From Pontibacter coccineus (GTDB lineage Bacteria > Bacteroidota > Bacteroidia > Cytophagales > Hymenobacteraceae), in NCBI RefSeq assembly GCF_030546575.1, contig NZ_JAUOTN010000005.1, forward strand, positions 1 through 64,000: a stretch of 64,000 nucleotides of DNA, given 5' to 3'. The position numbers and the translations under genes are program-made. The stretch's first letter is position 1. Each line of letters starts with the position of its first letter. Shown one piece after another: positions 53,662 through 62,402 of the stretch. Below the pieces are notes generated by a model. It worked only from the letters and a program-made list of their open reading frames with translations. It was not told the origin of the DNA and did not search any database.

Positions 53662-53838
53662 TTAGATTTTTTCAAAGTTTCGGATTCCTAACAGGTCAGG
53701 AGGCTTTTGGTTATGGTGAAGTTCTATTTCACTTTCTCTATTTTTTTCAACTCCTGCTTGATGTGCGTTTCGGGCTGGCTGCTGCGTCAGGGCAGGATAT
53801 AGACTCAGGTATAGAAGAATGATAAGGTATATTTTCAT
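53662..53838 (-). CDS. Possible small secreted peptide (58 aa)
   Basis: A short frame begins MKIYLIILLYLSLYPALTQ, signal-peptide-like, followed by a polar tail (QAGVEKNRESEIELHHNQ) and ends 19 nt before the hydrolase start, in the same direction. No SD site (the leader is C/T-rich). The otherwise empty 53643-54023 gap could instead be simple leader sequence. No family recognised. Confidence 0.3.
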   Translation of the reverse strand: MKIYLIILLYLSLYPALTQQPARNAHQAGVEKNRESEIELHHNQKPPDLLGIRNFEKI

Positions 53839-53965
53839 GGAGGAAGATCGCTTAGGTATACCTGTTTAGTCAAGCTAAAACTTAGCTGCGTTCAACTACT
53901 GTAAGTTTTAACGTAAAGTTTTCTGTTAGGTCGATGAGCTTCCGGTGCTGCTTCTATTAAAAAGC

Positions 53966-53997
53966 AAAAGCCACCAGCTTGTGTACCGGTGGCTTTT
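53966..53997 (-). terminator. Terminator of the ABC transporter operon
   Basis: 10-bp perfect arms AAAAGCCACC (53966-53975) and GGTGGCTTTT (53988-53997) with a 12-nt loop and T-rich 3' side on the minus strand, 26 nt after the ATPase stop. Confidence 0.85.
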
Positions 53998-54023
53998 ATA
54001 CCTGAGGAGAAGACAGGGGATAG

Positions 54024-54728
54024 CTATACCGTAAAGTACGCTTCCAATGCCTGCAAGGTGTCTTCAGTGGTTTGCATGTCCTGCACGATCTTCCCTTTCT
54101 CCAGAATGACGATGCGCTTGCACACCTCGATGACGTGGCTGAGATCGTGGCTGGAGATGAGCATGGTCATGCCGTGCTGTTCGTGCAGGCTGCGCAGCAG
54201 ATTCTTCAGCCTGATCTGGGAACTGGGGTCGAGGTTGGCGAAGGGCTCGTCGAGGATCAGGAGCTCGGGGTGCGAGAGCGCGGCGGCGGCTATACCTACT
54301 TTTTTCTGGTTGCCCTTCGAAAAGTCGCGGATGTACTTGCGCTGCTGCAATATTTCGCCGTTGAACAAATCCGTAAACGGCTGCAGGCGCTCCAGTACGT
54401 CGCCGGTGGACAAGCCGTGCAGGTCGCCAATAAATTTAAAGTACTCTTCCGGCGTCAGGTAGTCTATCAGGAAGCCCTCGTCGAGGTGCGAGCCGGTATA
54501 GTATTTCCAGGCATCGGTGTGGGCCACGGGTATACCTTTGGAGGTAACAACGCCGTCCGTGGGGCGCACCAGGTCCAGCAGCATCCTGAACAGGGTGGTT
54601 TTGCCTGCACCATTGTTGCCCACCAAACCAATGGTTTCGCCGGGCGCCACGTGCAGCGCAGGTATGTTCACGACCGTGGCGTCGCTGTACGCTTTTACGA
54701 GATCTCTTACTTCAATCATCATGTTCAT
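54024..54728 (-). CDS. ABC transporter ATP-binding protein
   Basis: A 234-residue nucleotide-binding subunit: Walker A GLVGNNGAGKTTLFRMLLD (about 34-52), signature-like FSKGNQKKVGIAAA, Walker B ELLILDEPFANLDPSS and switch His in MLISSHDLSHV. The FSKGNQ signature and short length are typical of the Ccm/Nat-type exporters paired with DUF5687 permeases. It partners with the membrane protein encoded 48 nt upstream; substrate unknown. Confidence 0.95.
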   Translation of the reverse strand: MNMMIEVRDLVKAYSDATVVNIPALHVAPGETIGLVGNNGAGKTTLFRMLLDLVRPTDGVVTSKGIPVAHTDAWKYYTGSHLDEGFLIDYLTPEEYFKFIGDLHGLSTGDVLERLQPFTDLFNGEILQQRKYIRDFSKGNQKKVGIAAAALSHPELLILDEPFANLDPSSQIRLKNLLRSLHEQHGMTMLISSHDLSHVIEVCKRIVILEKGKIVQDMQTTEDTLQALEAYFTV

Positions 54729-54776
54729 TTCTTTTCAGGTATAGCTGATGTTTTCGTCTTTGGGTATTGGAGTTGC

Positions 54777-56252
54777 TTAATGCTGTCTGAAACCGGCAGC
54801 CAGGGTATACTTTCTATCCTCGAGTCGTTTGGCCATCATGCCAAGCAGCTGGCGGTGGAAAAGGATTCCCACCGCACCAGTCAGGGCAAGTGCGAAGATG
54901 CCCCACTGCGGGATGTCCATCAAAGAAAAGGGCAGAAAGATGGCAATTGGCGTCAGCACCATGGGCAACATCATCACAAATTTAGAGGCGCCTACGCCTT
55001 GCCAGTTAAAGGCAGAACCGTTGCTCAGGTCGAGCCGCTCTTTGTTGAGCGCCGCAAAGTATAATACTACAATGGAGTTCACGCCGATGTTGAACACGCA
55101 GCTGGCCAGGTTGATGAGAAGCACTTTCGTGCCAAACAAGGCATAAGGGAGTGTCAGGACGGTTACCAGCAGGATAGAAGGTACAAACATGAGGTACTTT
55201 GCCCTTACATACTGGTAAGTCGTGATCGGCCTGGTGAGCAGGGCATCGTAATGCGCGCTTTGCCACGCCGGCACAAACTGGCCATAGTTGAACATCGGGG
55301 CGCCCGTCACGAAAATGCCCACAAAGATTAGCATGCCCCAGCCTTCCAGGTATACCTTGTTGGTATAGAAAATAAGACCGTAAAACAGCAGAAAAGCTGA
55401 AATCATGACCATGGACTTTGGCCGTTTATGGCGCCAGATCAGTTTTAATTCCAGTGCGATCAACTTCCCGGTATCGCCAAACCTGTTCAGGAACGCCATG
55501 TCGCTGCCTTCCACTGTGGCTACTCTCTTGATGAAGATCTCTTCCGGATAAAGGTGCTGCATCAGGAACCGGTAGTTGAGCAGGTATACACCCACCAATC
55601 CCAGCAAAGGCACGAGAATGAGCCAGGGCTGCTGCAGCAAAGCACCAAAAGCCACCAAAGAGACTTGGCGCAGTGACAGCACCTGCCAGTAATCGAGCAG
55701 CATGAGGCCTCCAACCACTAATGCAAGCAGTAGCGTGATCTTTGGGTTTGAGGTAAGCTGCCGCTTAAAGTAGATAAGAATAAAGTTGTTAATGAACGTG
55801 AGCAGCAGGAGGGAGGCCAGCCATACCAGCGCTATACCTATGCCATGCGCTGGCACGACCGCGCGCAGCATAAACGGTACGAATACCAGTAGCATTAGCA
55901 GATTAAACACACTAGGTATGGAGCGCAGCAGCACAAAGTGCACGAGCTTGTTCCGCTTCACAGGCAGGTGCAGGAAAGGCTGGATGGCCAGCACCGGCAG
56001 GTCTTGCAGCATGAAGCGCGAAACCAGGTCTATCAGAAAGTAAAAGAGCAGGAAGCTGTTGAACGAGACAACTGGGCTTTGGTCCGGGTAAACCTCGGCG
56101 AGTATTTTATGGCTAAAAAAGCCGAGCGCAATAAATATGAGCGCAAAATAGATGATGAAGAATCCGAGTATAATCTTTACTACCAAGCTTTTCTGATAAG
56201 CCGGCGACCGGCGGGTCTGCTTCCATTGCAGATCGAGAAGAGTTCCAAACAT
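54777..56252 (-). CDS. DUF5687 ABC transporter permease
   Basis: I start at the ATG at 56252 (MFGTLLDLQWKQTRRSPAYQ), three codons inside a longer frame that would use GTG; this gives 491 residues. About 12 transmembrane segments are visible, and the start LQWKQ-x-RRS plus the middle segment LIALELKLIWRHKRPKSMVM are hallmarks of the DUF5687 family, the permease of a Bacteroidota-specific ABC exporter. The ATPase gene follows in the same operon. Confidence 0.92.
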   Translation of the reverse strand: MFGTLLDLQWKQTRRSPAYQKSLVVKIILGFFIIYFALIFIALGFFSHKILAEVYPDQSPVVSFNSFLLFYFLIDLVSRFMLQDLPVLAIQPFLHLPVKRNKLVHFVLLRSIPSVFNLLMLLVFVPFMLRAVVPAHGIGIALVWLASLLLLTFINNFILIYFKRQLTSNPKITLLLALVVGGLMLLDYWQVLSLRQVSLVAFGALLQQPWLILVPLLGLVGVYLLNYRFLMQHLYPEEIFIKRVATVEGSDMAFLNRFGDTGKLIALELKLIWRHKRPKSMVMISAFLLFYGLIFYTNKVYLEGWGMLIFVGIFVTGAPMFNYGQFVPAWQSAHYDALLTRPITTYQYVRAKYLMFVPSILLVTVLTLPYALFGTKVLLINLASCVFNIGVNSIVVLYFAALNKERLDLSNGSAFNWQGVGASKFVMMLPMVLTPIAIFLPFSLMDIPQWGIFALALTGAVGILFHRQLLGMMAKRLEDRKYTLAAGFRQH

Positions 56253-56332
56253 AAGGCACACGATATATAGCTTTTTAAATATTATAAAAAATCCTTAAAA
56301 AGCCAAAAGCTGTGAATCTTATGAACGAGAAA

Positions 56333-57844
56333 TTATTGGACGGCGATAATACTCACGTTGATCTCATCTATTGCGCCTTCTTCCTCTGGGTCGTAGATGA
56401 TTTTGTCAATGACAATACTGTTGCCTTCTTCAGTGCTTAACAGGATGTCAATAAACTCACCGACACCGAAGCTCCCTAAAGGAGCGTCATACATTCGGGC
56501 ATAGATGATGGCATCCGGGGAGAAGTACTTTTTGATGGGCGTTCGCCACCGGTCACGGACCTGAAGTGGTATTTCATCGTTGAGCAAGCCATTCAGGTAC
56601 CCTTCCAGACTGGTTGGCTGAGGATAAGCAGGCTGCGCCGGGCGTGCTGGAGCGGGTTTGGTAACCGGAGGGGCTTGTCGTTTGGCCGGACTCGCTTGTG
56701 GCGGAGCAGCCTGTGGTTGCTTGCTGGGCTGCCTTTTGGTTGGCGTGACCGGCTTCACCACTTCTGGTGTGCTGTCGGTTATTTCTGTCGTGCTATCAGC
56801 TACGGATGAGTCAGTAATGGCGGGCATGACTGGGAGATTGGTGGTTACATCGGTATCGGCAGCCATTTCCTTGCCGGGTTTATTCCAAACTAAAATGTAA
56901 TAAGCGGCGCCCAGCGCAGCTATCAGCAATAGGAACAGTATGGTCGGCCAAAGCCAGGTCCTTCGTTTATATACGATCGACTCAGCCGTCACATTTCCAA
57001 AAGTGCCATAGGGTTTCCAATTGCCGTATTCCAGATAATAATTCGCCTCTTCAACGAGCACCTGTGCCGAGGGTCTTTTCTCAGGATCGGGATGCAGGCA
57101 GGCGCGTACCAGGTTGCTCAGCACCCGGGAGTATGGATCGGGAATGATCGGAATCTCTGCCCCCTGACTTAGGCTTAAGCCGCCATTACCCAGCCATGGT
57201 GTTTCGCCGGTACACAGCTCGTACAAACTCACGCCGAGTGCGAATACATCGCTCGCAGCTGTGCGCTTTGGGTGTGGACCAAACAGCTCCGGTGCGGCAT
57301 AGGGGGTGCCCTGTGCCAGCGGGGTGCCGGTAGCGCGGTGCAAGAGGGTCCGCAACTGGCTGCTAAAGGCCGGCACAGCCAGGATGTAATTCCCCTGTGC
57401 ATCCAGTATAATATTGTCAGGGTTGATTTGCCGATGTGGCAAAGGGGGCTGCCTACTATGCAAGTACGCCAGGGCACTGCCCACCTGGGAAATCAGTCGG
57501 GCAATTTCCCGCTCTGGTAGCGGCGCAGCCTGCGACAAGGTATGCTGTGTCTGCTGGGGTGCGACATCAAAAGGTATACCTTCATGTACGCCGAAATGCG
57601 TAGGTATAAGCAGATGGGGGTGTTGCAATAAAGCCCGCTCTTCCTGCTCCCCTTGCAGCAGCTCCAGACTATGATGATCGAGTCGGATATGAGGAGCATA
57701 CAGCCTCAGCGTTACCGGAGCCCCTTCTGCCGTCCAGTCTTCTGCCTTCCAGACCTCTTCAACCCTCCCCGAACTTAGCTTTTCCTTTAGTAAGTAATGC
57801 GTTGCAAAAATGCCGTTTGTTTCCGGTATGCTCATAGAACCCAT
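56333..57844 (-). CDS. Membrane-anchored protein kinase-like protein lacking catalytic residues (pseudokinase)
   Basis: A 503-residue protein. Residues about 12-275 follow the Hanks-type kinase fold, including SALAYLHS, HRQINPDNIILD (137-148), PYAAPELFG (181-189, the APE motif) and SDVFALGVSLYELCTGETPW (VFALG, subdomain IX). But the beta3 Lys is Arg47 (PVTLRLY), the catalytic HRD Asp is Gln139 (HRQ), its Lys is Asn141, and DFG is replaced by VPAF (157-160). A transmembrane helix (297-320), a Pro/Thr/Gln-rich linker and a C-terminal domain (about 410-503) follow, facing the periplasm. Likely a non-catalytic scaffold or ligand sensor. It stands alone without a phosphatase gene. Confidence 0.85.
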   Translation of the reverse strand: MGSMSIPETNGIFATHYLLKEKLSSGRVEEVWKAEDWTAEGAPVTLRLYAPHIRLDHHSLELLQGEQEERALLQHPHLLIPTHFGVHEGIPFDVAPQQTQHTLSQAAPLPEREIARLISQVGSALAYLHSRQPPLPHRQINPDNIILDAQGNYILAVPAFSSQLRTLLHRATGTPLAQGTPYAAPELFGPHPKRTAASDVFALGVSLYELCTGETPWLGNGGLSLSQGAEIPIIPDPYSRVLSNLVRACLHPDPEKRPSAQVLVEEANYYLEYGNWKPYGTFGNVTAESIVYKRRTWLWPTILFLLLIAALGAAYYILVWNKPGKEMAADTDVTTNLPVMPAITDSSVADSTTEITDSTPEVVKPVTPTKRQPSKQPQAAPPQASPAKRQAPPVTKPAPARPAQPAYPQPTSLEGYLNGLLNDEIPLQVRDRWRTPIKKYFSPDAIIYARMYDAPLGSFGVGEFIDILLSTEEGNSIVIDKIIYDPEEEGAIDEINVSIIAVQ

Positions 57845-57981
57845 GTATTCACATGGGGTAATACGGGAATGAGGGAATTAGGTGGTAGAACGTGGGGGAT
57901 GGTAGTGCTGTAAGAGTGTAAAACCCATCATAAACAATTGAATGAGTTTCAGGAAGGCAGCATCAGTTTTTGCTACCCCTC

Positions 57982-59526
57982 TTATTTTTTTGAGAGTACA
58001 AGTCCTGCTCTCTCAGGTTTGCCTTGCCCTTCTTCCCGCACGACCACCCCATTCACCAGCACATACCTGAACCCTGTAGCCTCCTGCAGTGGATTCTCAT
58101 AAGTAGCGTTTTCACGCACTTCTTCAGGTTTAAACAGTAGCAAATCAGCTTTATACCCTTTCTTCACGAGACCGCGGTCATGCAGACCAACCGTTTTAGC
58201 GGACAATCCTGTCATTTTATGGATAGCTTCCTCCAAGGTGAGTAGTTGCTTTTGCACCACATAAGTCTCCAGCACTTTGGCAAATGTTCCATAGCTTCTG
58301 GGGTGGCGCATGGTGGGGCTGCCGTCTGAGCAAATCATCACATGCTGATCTTTCAGAAATGTTTCCTGCAGGGCCTCGTCCATAATGAAGTAAGCGCCAT
58401 CGGCACCGTAGGGTCCAATGTCTTCCATCAGGGCTAACTCAAATGGCTTATTTAGCTCTTTCGCAACCTGCTGCAGGTTTTTGCCTTTATAGGGCCCTGA
58501 ACCAATCAGTGTTGCCTCGGGACCATTGCGCTGTATGATCTTGTTACGCAGGAAGGTGGCCAATTCCTGGCGGCGGGTCTGCAGCACTTGCTGATAATCA
58601 TAAGGCTTTTTGGCCCAGTCCGGGAAAAGGATGGCGATGCCGGTATAGCTGGCCGTGTAGGGGTAAAAGTCAGCTGTTACCTGTATACCTTGCTGACGGG
58701 CGGAGTCCAGTAGTTGCAATACACGGTTGGCACGCGCCGCGCCTTTGCCATACACTACTTTAATATGAGACACATTCACCGGACAATACTTACCTTGCTC
58801 CAGTAGCTCCCTGATAGAAGCTTCGACATAGGCATCGTCTTCGTTGCGCATGTGGCTCATGATGATACCTCCTTTTTTACCTACTATCTTCGCAAGACTG
58901 TTTAACTCATCGCGACGGGCATAATAGCCCGGATTGTACTCAAGGCCCGTAGTCAGACCAAAGCTGCCGGCATCAAGTGCGTCGGTAAGGAGCTGTTCCA
59001 TTTTCGCCATACCTTGCGGCGAGGGGATGGAGTCGTATTTTATACCTGACAGCATACGGAGTGTGTTGTGCCCGGCAAATATTGCAACGTTAACGCCCAG
59101 GTCTTTCCCGTCCACCTCTTGCATCCACTCTTTCAGGTTTTCACGTTCCGGGCTAAAGCCATCCTGCCCCAGGCAGATCGTAGTAACTCCCATCGAAAGG
59201 AAATTAGAAAAATCGGGTGTCTCAAGCGGATCTCCGTGGGCGTGAGTGTCGATGAATCCTGGAGTCAGGTATAGGCCGGAGGCGTTGATAGTGCGGTTTG
59301 CGGTATAAGTATTAGTGGTGTCTGTGTCGATTAGCGCAATGGAATCACCGCTGACCAGGACATGCGCCGCAAAAGCCGCCTTTCCTGTACCGTCTACCAC
59401 CATGGCATTGCGAATCAGCAGCTCATATTGAGTTTGGTCAGTAGCAACCTGCTGGCAGGAGGCAAATACAAGTATGGCAATTATAAACTTGGCAAGGAGG
59501 GAGGTGCGGCGATACAGTTTTTCCAT
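57982..59526 (-). CDS. N-acyl-D-amino-acid deacylase-like amidohydrolase, lipoprotein
   Basis: Started at the Met at 59526 (MEKLYRRTSLLAKF), giving 514 residues with a lipobox at FASCQQ. Amidohydrolase-superfamily motifs: ELLIRNAMVVDGTGK, GFIDTHAHGDP (HxH metal ligands), GLTTGLEYNPG, MSHMRNEDDAYVEA, VSHIKVVYGKG, and CSDGSPTMRHPRSYG, with the composite domain closing at FRYVLVNGVVVREEG. These fit the D-aminoacylase/dihydroorotase-like branch. Lipid anchoring places it at the cell envelope, so it may hydrolyse D-amino-acid derivatives from cell-wall or environmental peptides; substrate is inferred. Confidence 0.9.
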   Translation of the reverse strand: MEKLYRRTSLLAKFIIAILVFASCQQVATDQTQYELLIRNAMVVDGTGKAAFAAHVLVSGDSIALIDTDTTNTYTANRTINASGLYLTPGFIDTHAHGDPLETPDFSNFLSMGVTTICLGQDGFSPERENLKEWMQEVDGKDLGVNVAIFAGHNTLRMLSGIKYDSIPSPQGMAKMEQLLTDALDAGSFGLTTGLEYNPGYYARRDELNSLAKIVGKKGGIIMSHMRNEDDAYVEASIRELLEQGKYCPVNVSHIKVVYGKGAARANRVLQLLDSARQQGIQVTADFYPYTASYTGIAILFPDWAKKPYDYQQVLQTRRQELATFLRNKIIQRNGPEATLIGSGPYKGKNLQQVAKELNKPFELALMEDIGPYGADGAYFIMDEALQETFLKDQHVMICSDGSPTMRHPRSYGTFAKVLETYVVQKQLLTLEEAIHKMTGLSAKTVGLHDRGLVKKGYKADLLLFKPEEVRENATYENPLQEATGFRYVLVNGVVVREEGQGKPERAGLVLSKK

Positions 59527-59824
59527 TCTTAAAGATAATTTATTAGCCTCAAATAGCAATACCTACCTGATTTCAGTGACACCTGGTGCATATGTAAAGC
59601 TTATGAAGGAAATTTTTTTTCCTTTATTGAAAATATATTAACAAAAGATAAATGAAATGATATTGTTCTATATATCAGTTAATTATGAATTTATTTGGTG
59701 GAGTTTAGGGCCATATGGCAGAGGTGTTTTAGTGAGTATGAGCATGAAATTTTACTGCACTGGCACGCAACTTGTAAATACCCTGTCAACAGAGTTTAAT
59801 GTTTCTAACAAAACTGAAAGAGTT

Positions 59825-60412
59825 ATGAAAAAGGTAAGCTATATCTTAAGCCTGGCACTGATGGCATCAGTTGCTTTTGGCGGAACAGCAGAGGCGCAGG
59901 AAAAAAGAACTGGCTGGAGCCCTCAGGCAAAAGGCGCTGTGATCGGTGCCGGTACAGGCGCCGCGGCCGGTGCTATAATACATAAGCGTAACCGCGTAGT
60001 GGGTGGTGTAGTAGGTGGTGTTGCCGGTGGCGCCGTAGGTTACGGTGTAGGCAAAGTCATCGATAACAAACAGAAAGAGCGTGAGGCGGAAGCAGCACGT
60101 GTAGCAGCTGCTGAGAGAGCGGCCGCGGCCCAGCGTGCAGCAGCTGCAGAACGAACCGCAGCTGCCAACAGAGCTACAGTTGCTAAAAACACACCTGCTC
60201 CAGCTCCTGCAAAAAGAGCTTCAGCTTCACAGTCAAGTCTGGTAGCGGCCACGCCGGCTGAGACAGCAGCGGCCAATTCATTGGCGTTGATGTATGCCTC
60301 TGAAGAGGGACCGACTCCTCAGGCGGTATATGCTAACTTCCTGCCTAACCTGGACTATGGCGACCGCAGCAAGCCTTACTATACTTCTGAGGTGCGCAGA
60401 AAAAGCTGGTAA
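59825..60412 (+). CDS. Glycine-zipper (YMGG-like) envelope protein
   Basis: The start at 59825 gives MKKVSYILSLALMASVAFGG as signal peptide (195 residues); the longer upstream frame is unlikely. A glycine-zipper segment (about 36-80: GAVIGAGTGAAAGAIIHKR, VVGGVVGGVAGGAVGYGVG) suggests membrane or oligomer insertion. It is followed by an Ala/Glu/Arg helical repeat (AAERAAAAQRAAAAERTAA), an Ala/Pro linker and a C-terminal YANFLPNLDYGDRSKPYY region. Similar proteins are induced by envelope stress in Bacteroidota. Role unknown. Confidence 0.8.
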   Translation: MKKVSYILSLALMASVAFGGTAEAQEKRTGWSPQAKGAVIGAGTGAAAGAIIHKRNRVVGGVVGGVAGGAVGYGVGKVIDNKQKEREAEAARVAAAERAAAAQRAAAAERTAAANRATVAKNTPAPAPAKRASASQSSLVAATPAETAAANSLALMYASEEGPTPQAVYANFLPNLDYGDRSKPYYTSEVRRKSW

Positions 60413-60430
60413 CACATTTACCCTTTACCT

Positions 60431-60453
60431 TCTCCCAGTGTATTGCTGGGAGA
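60431..60453 (+). terminator. Weak stem-loop after the glycine-zipper gene
   Basis: TCTCCCAG (60431-60438) pairs with CTGGGAGA (60446-60453) around a 7-nt loop; no T-run follows. Confidence 0.4.
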
Positions 60454-60521
60454 GGGTATAAACCCTACGACACGATTTTGACGTATTGCGTCGAGGTTCA
60501 CTCACCTAAATTTTAGAAATC

Positions 60522-60983
60522 ATGAAAAACATACTTTACACCTTTTTTGCCTTGTTCTTTTTGGCTTCCTGTGCGAAGACGGAGGGGGGCGAGTCAGTGG
60601 ATGTCCGTGAACTGAACCAGGAGTTTATCAGTGCCTGGAATGCGCGTGACTCTGACAAAGTGATCTCGATGATGGCCGAGGATGTGCAGTTTCTGCAGGG
60701 CGAGGTAATCTATCGGGGCAAGTCCGAAGTGTCGGATAAGTGGGTGCGCGAAACCATGGGCACCATTGCCGACCTGAAAACCTATCCGGTAAGTTCGGGT
60801 AACGATACCCAGATTGCCTATGAGGCCGGAACGTTCTCCGTAGACGTTTTACCGGTTAGTCCTGGTGAACCCCGCGGACTTGGCGAAGGCAACTTTATGC
60901 TCCTCTGGAAAAAAGCAGAAGATGGCACCTGGAAGCTAAGCTACGCGCAGCTGGAAGGACACCCGGTAGTAGCCCGAAATTAA
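60522..60983 (+). CDS. SnoaL-like/DUF4440 lipoprotein
   Basis: A 153-residue lipoprotein with lipobox FFLASCAKTEGG (Cys17). The NTF2-like fold is marked by LNQEFISAWNARDSDKVISM, VQFLQGEVIYRGKSEVSDKW and a closing strand WKLSYAQLEGHP. Such small SnoaL-like/YybH-type domains are ligand-binding or unknown-function proteins. It stands alone before a bidirectional terminator. Confidence 0.88.
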   Translation: MKNILYTFFALFFLASCAKTEGGESVDVRELNQEFISAWNARDSDKVISMMAEDVQFLQGEVIYRGKSEVSDKWVRETMGTIADLKTYPVSSGNDTQIAYEAGTFSVDVLPVSPGEPRGLGEGNFMLLWKKAEDGTWKLSYAQLEGHPVVARN

Positions 60984-61001
60984 TACAGGAATAATTGAAT
61001 T

Positions 61002-61043
61002 AACAAAAAGCGGCTGATCCCAAAAGATCAGCCGCTTTTTGTT
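61002..61043. terminator. Bidirectional terminator
   Basis: 18-bp perfect arms (61002-61019 and 61026-61043; core AAAAAGCGGCTGATC) with a 6-nt loop CCAAAA, T-rich on both outer sides. It serves the convergent SnoaL-like and SpmAB genes. Confidence 0.9.
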
Positions 61044-61077
61044 GCTATAGCTATTTCTATACCTCAGGGAGCTATAC

Positions 61078-62310
61078 CTAGTGGAAGAACAGATAAGCCA
61101 TGAAGATGGCGGCAATGATACCGGCCAGGTCGGCGATCAGGCCGCAGGTGAGGGCGTAGCGGGTGCGTTTGATGCCCACAGAGCCAAAGTATACCGCCAG
61201 GATGTAGAAGGTCGTTTCGGTTGAGCCCTGGAAGACGGAAGCCATACGTCCCACAAAGGAGTCGGCTCCGTAAGTAGTCATGGCTTCCACCATCAGTCCA
61301 CGGGCGCCGCTGCCGCTCAGCGGTTTCATAAAGGCCACCGGTAGGGCAGGCACAAAGTCGGTATTCATACCAGTCAGGGCGATCAGGTAGCCCATGCCAT
61401 CCACGATCATGTCCAAGGCGCCTGATGTGCGGAATACCCCGATGGCTACCAGAATGGCGATCAGGTAAGGTATAATCGTGATCGCAACCGAGAATCCTTC
61501 CTTGGCTCCTTCGATAAAAGCCTCATACACATTCACTTTTCTGATGAGTGCGAGTCCCACAAAGGAGATGATGATCGAGAAAAGGATGACGTTGCTGGCC
61601 ACCTGCGAGATCACGCTCACCTGCTCCTGCGGGATGGTGCTGAAATAATAGATAAGTCCCGCGATCAGCAACAAAAGCGTGCCGATGTAGGCCAGGATAA
61701 CGGGGTTGAACAGGTTGATGCGTTGGTACAGCGCTACTGCAATCAGGCCCACGGTTGTGGAGAAAAAGGTAGCCAGCAGGATAGGAATGAAAATATCAGA
61801 GGGATCGGCCGCGCCCATTTGCGCCCTGAATACCATGATGCTGATCGGTATAATCGTGAGTCCGGAGGTGTTGAGCACCAGGAACATGATCTGGGCGTTG
61901 GAAGCGCGTTCCTTGATCGGATTGAGCTCCTGCATCTCTTTCATCGCCTTCAGACCCAGTGGCGTTGCAGCATTGTCGAGCCCCAGCATGTTAGCCGAGA
62001 AGTTCATCAGGATGGAGCCGAACACAGGGTGGTTTTTCGGAATCTCGGGGAAGAGCCGGTTAAAAAACGGCCCCACCAGCCTGGCGAAAATGGCGATAAT
62101 GCCGCCCCGTTCACCTACTTTCATCAGGCCCAGCCAAAGGGTCATCACGCCTGTCAGGCCGAGCGAAATCTCGAAGCCGAGCTTGGCGTTGTCGAAGGTG
62201 CTGGTAACGAGTTTCTGGAAAATCTCCACATCGCGGAACACGATGAGCTGGAACAAAGCAATAGCAAAGGCGATCAGGAAGAAGGCCGCCCACAGATAGT
62301 TTAATACCAT
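61078..62310 (-). CDS. Fused SpmA/SpmB-type nucleoside-recognition (Gate) membrane protein
   Basis: A 410-residue membrane protein with the SpmA half (about 1-205: LGLMKVGERGGIIAIFARL, SANMLGLDNAATPLGLKAM) fused to the SpmB half (about 215-410: IPYLIAILVAIGVFRTSGALD, PVAFMKPLSGSGARGLMVEAM, GSTETTFYILAVYFGSVG). In sporulating Firmicutes these are separate proteins acting in spore-core dehydration. In this non-sporulating lineage the fused protein probably acts as a transporter or gate of unknown substrate. Confidence 0.93.
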   Translation of the reverse strand: MVLNYLWAAFFLIAFAIALFQLIVFRDVEIFQKLVTSTFDNAKLGFEISLGLTGVMTLWLGLMKVGERGGIIAIFARLVGPFFNRLFPEIPKNHPVFGSILMNFSANMLGLDNAATPLGLKAMKEMQELNPIKERASNAQIMFLVLNTSGLTIIPISIMVFRAQMGAADPSDIFIPILLATFFSTTVGLIAVALYQRINLFNPVILAYIGTLLLLIAGLIYYFSTIPQEQVSVISQVASNVILFSIIISFVGLALIRKVNVYEAFIEGAKEGFSVAITIIPYLIAILVAIGVFRTSGALDMIVDGMGYLIALTGMNTDFVPALPVAFMKPLSGSGARGLMVEAMTTYGADSFVGRMASVFQGSTETTFYILAVYFGSVGIKRTRYALTCGLIADLAGIIAAIFMAYLFFH

Positions 62311-62402
62311 GAAGCAAAGGTTGGTCAGGAATCAGCCTGTAAGATACAAACTGATTCCAAAACCGGGCAGGGTTTAGCAGACAAATTTAACGGGAGGCAA
62401 AC

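Noticed and set aside
59657..59824. Upstream extension of the glycine-zipper protein
   Set aside because: The internal start at 59825 produces a clean signal peptide; the preceding 56 residues look non-coding.
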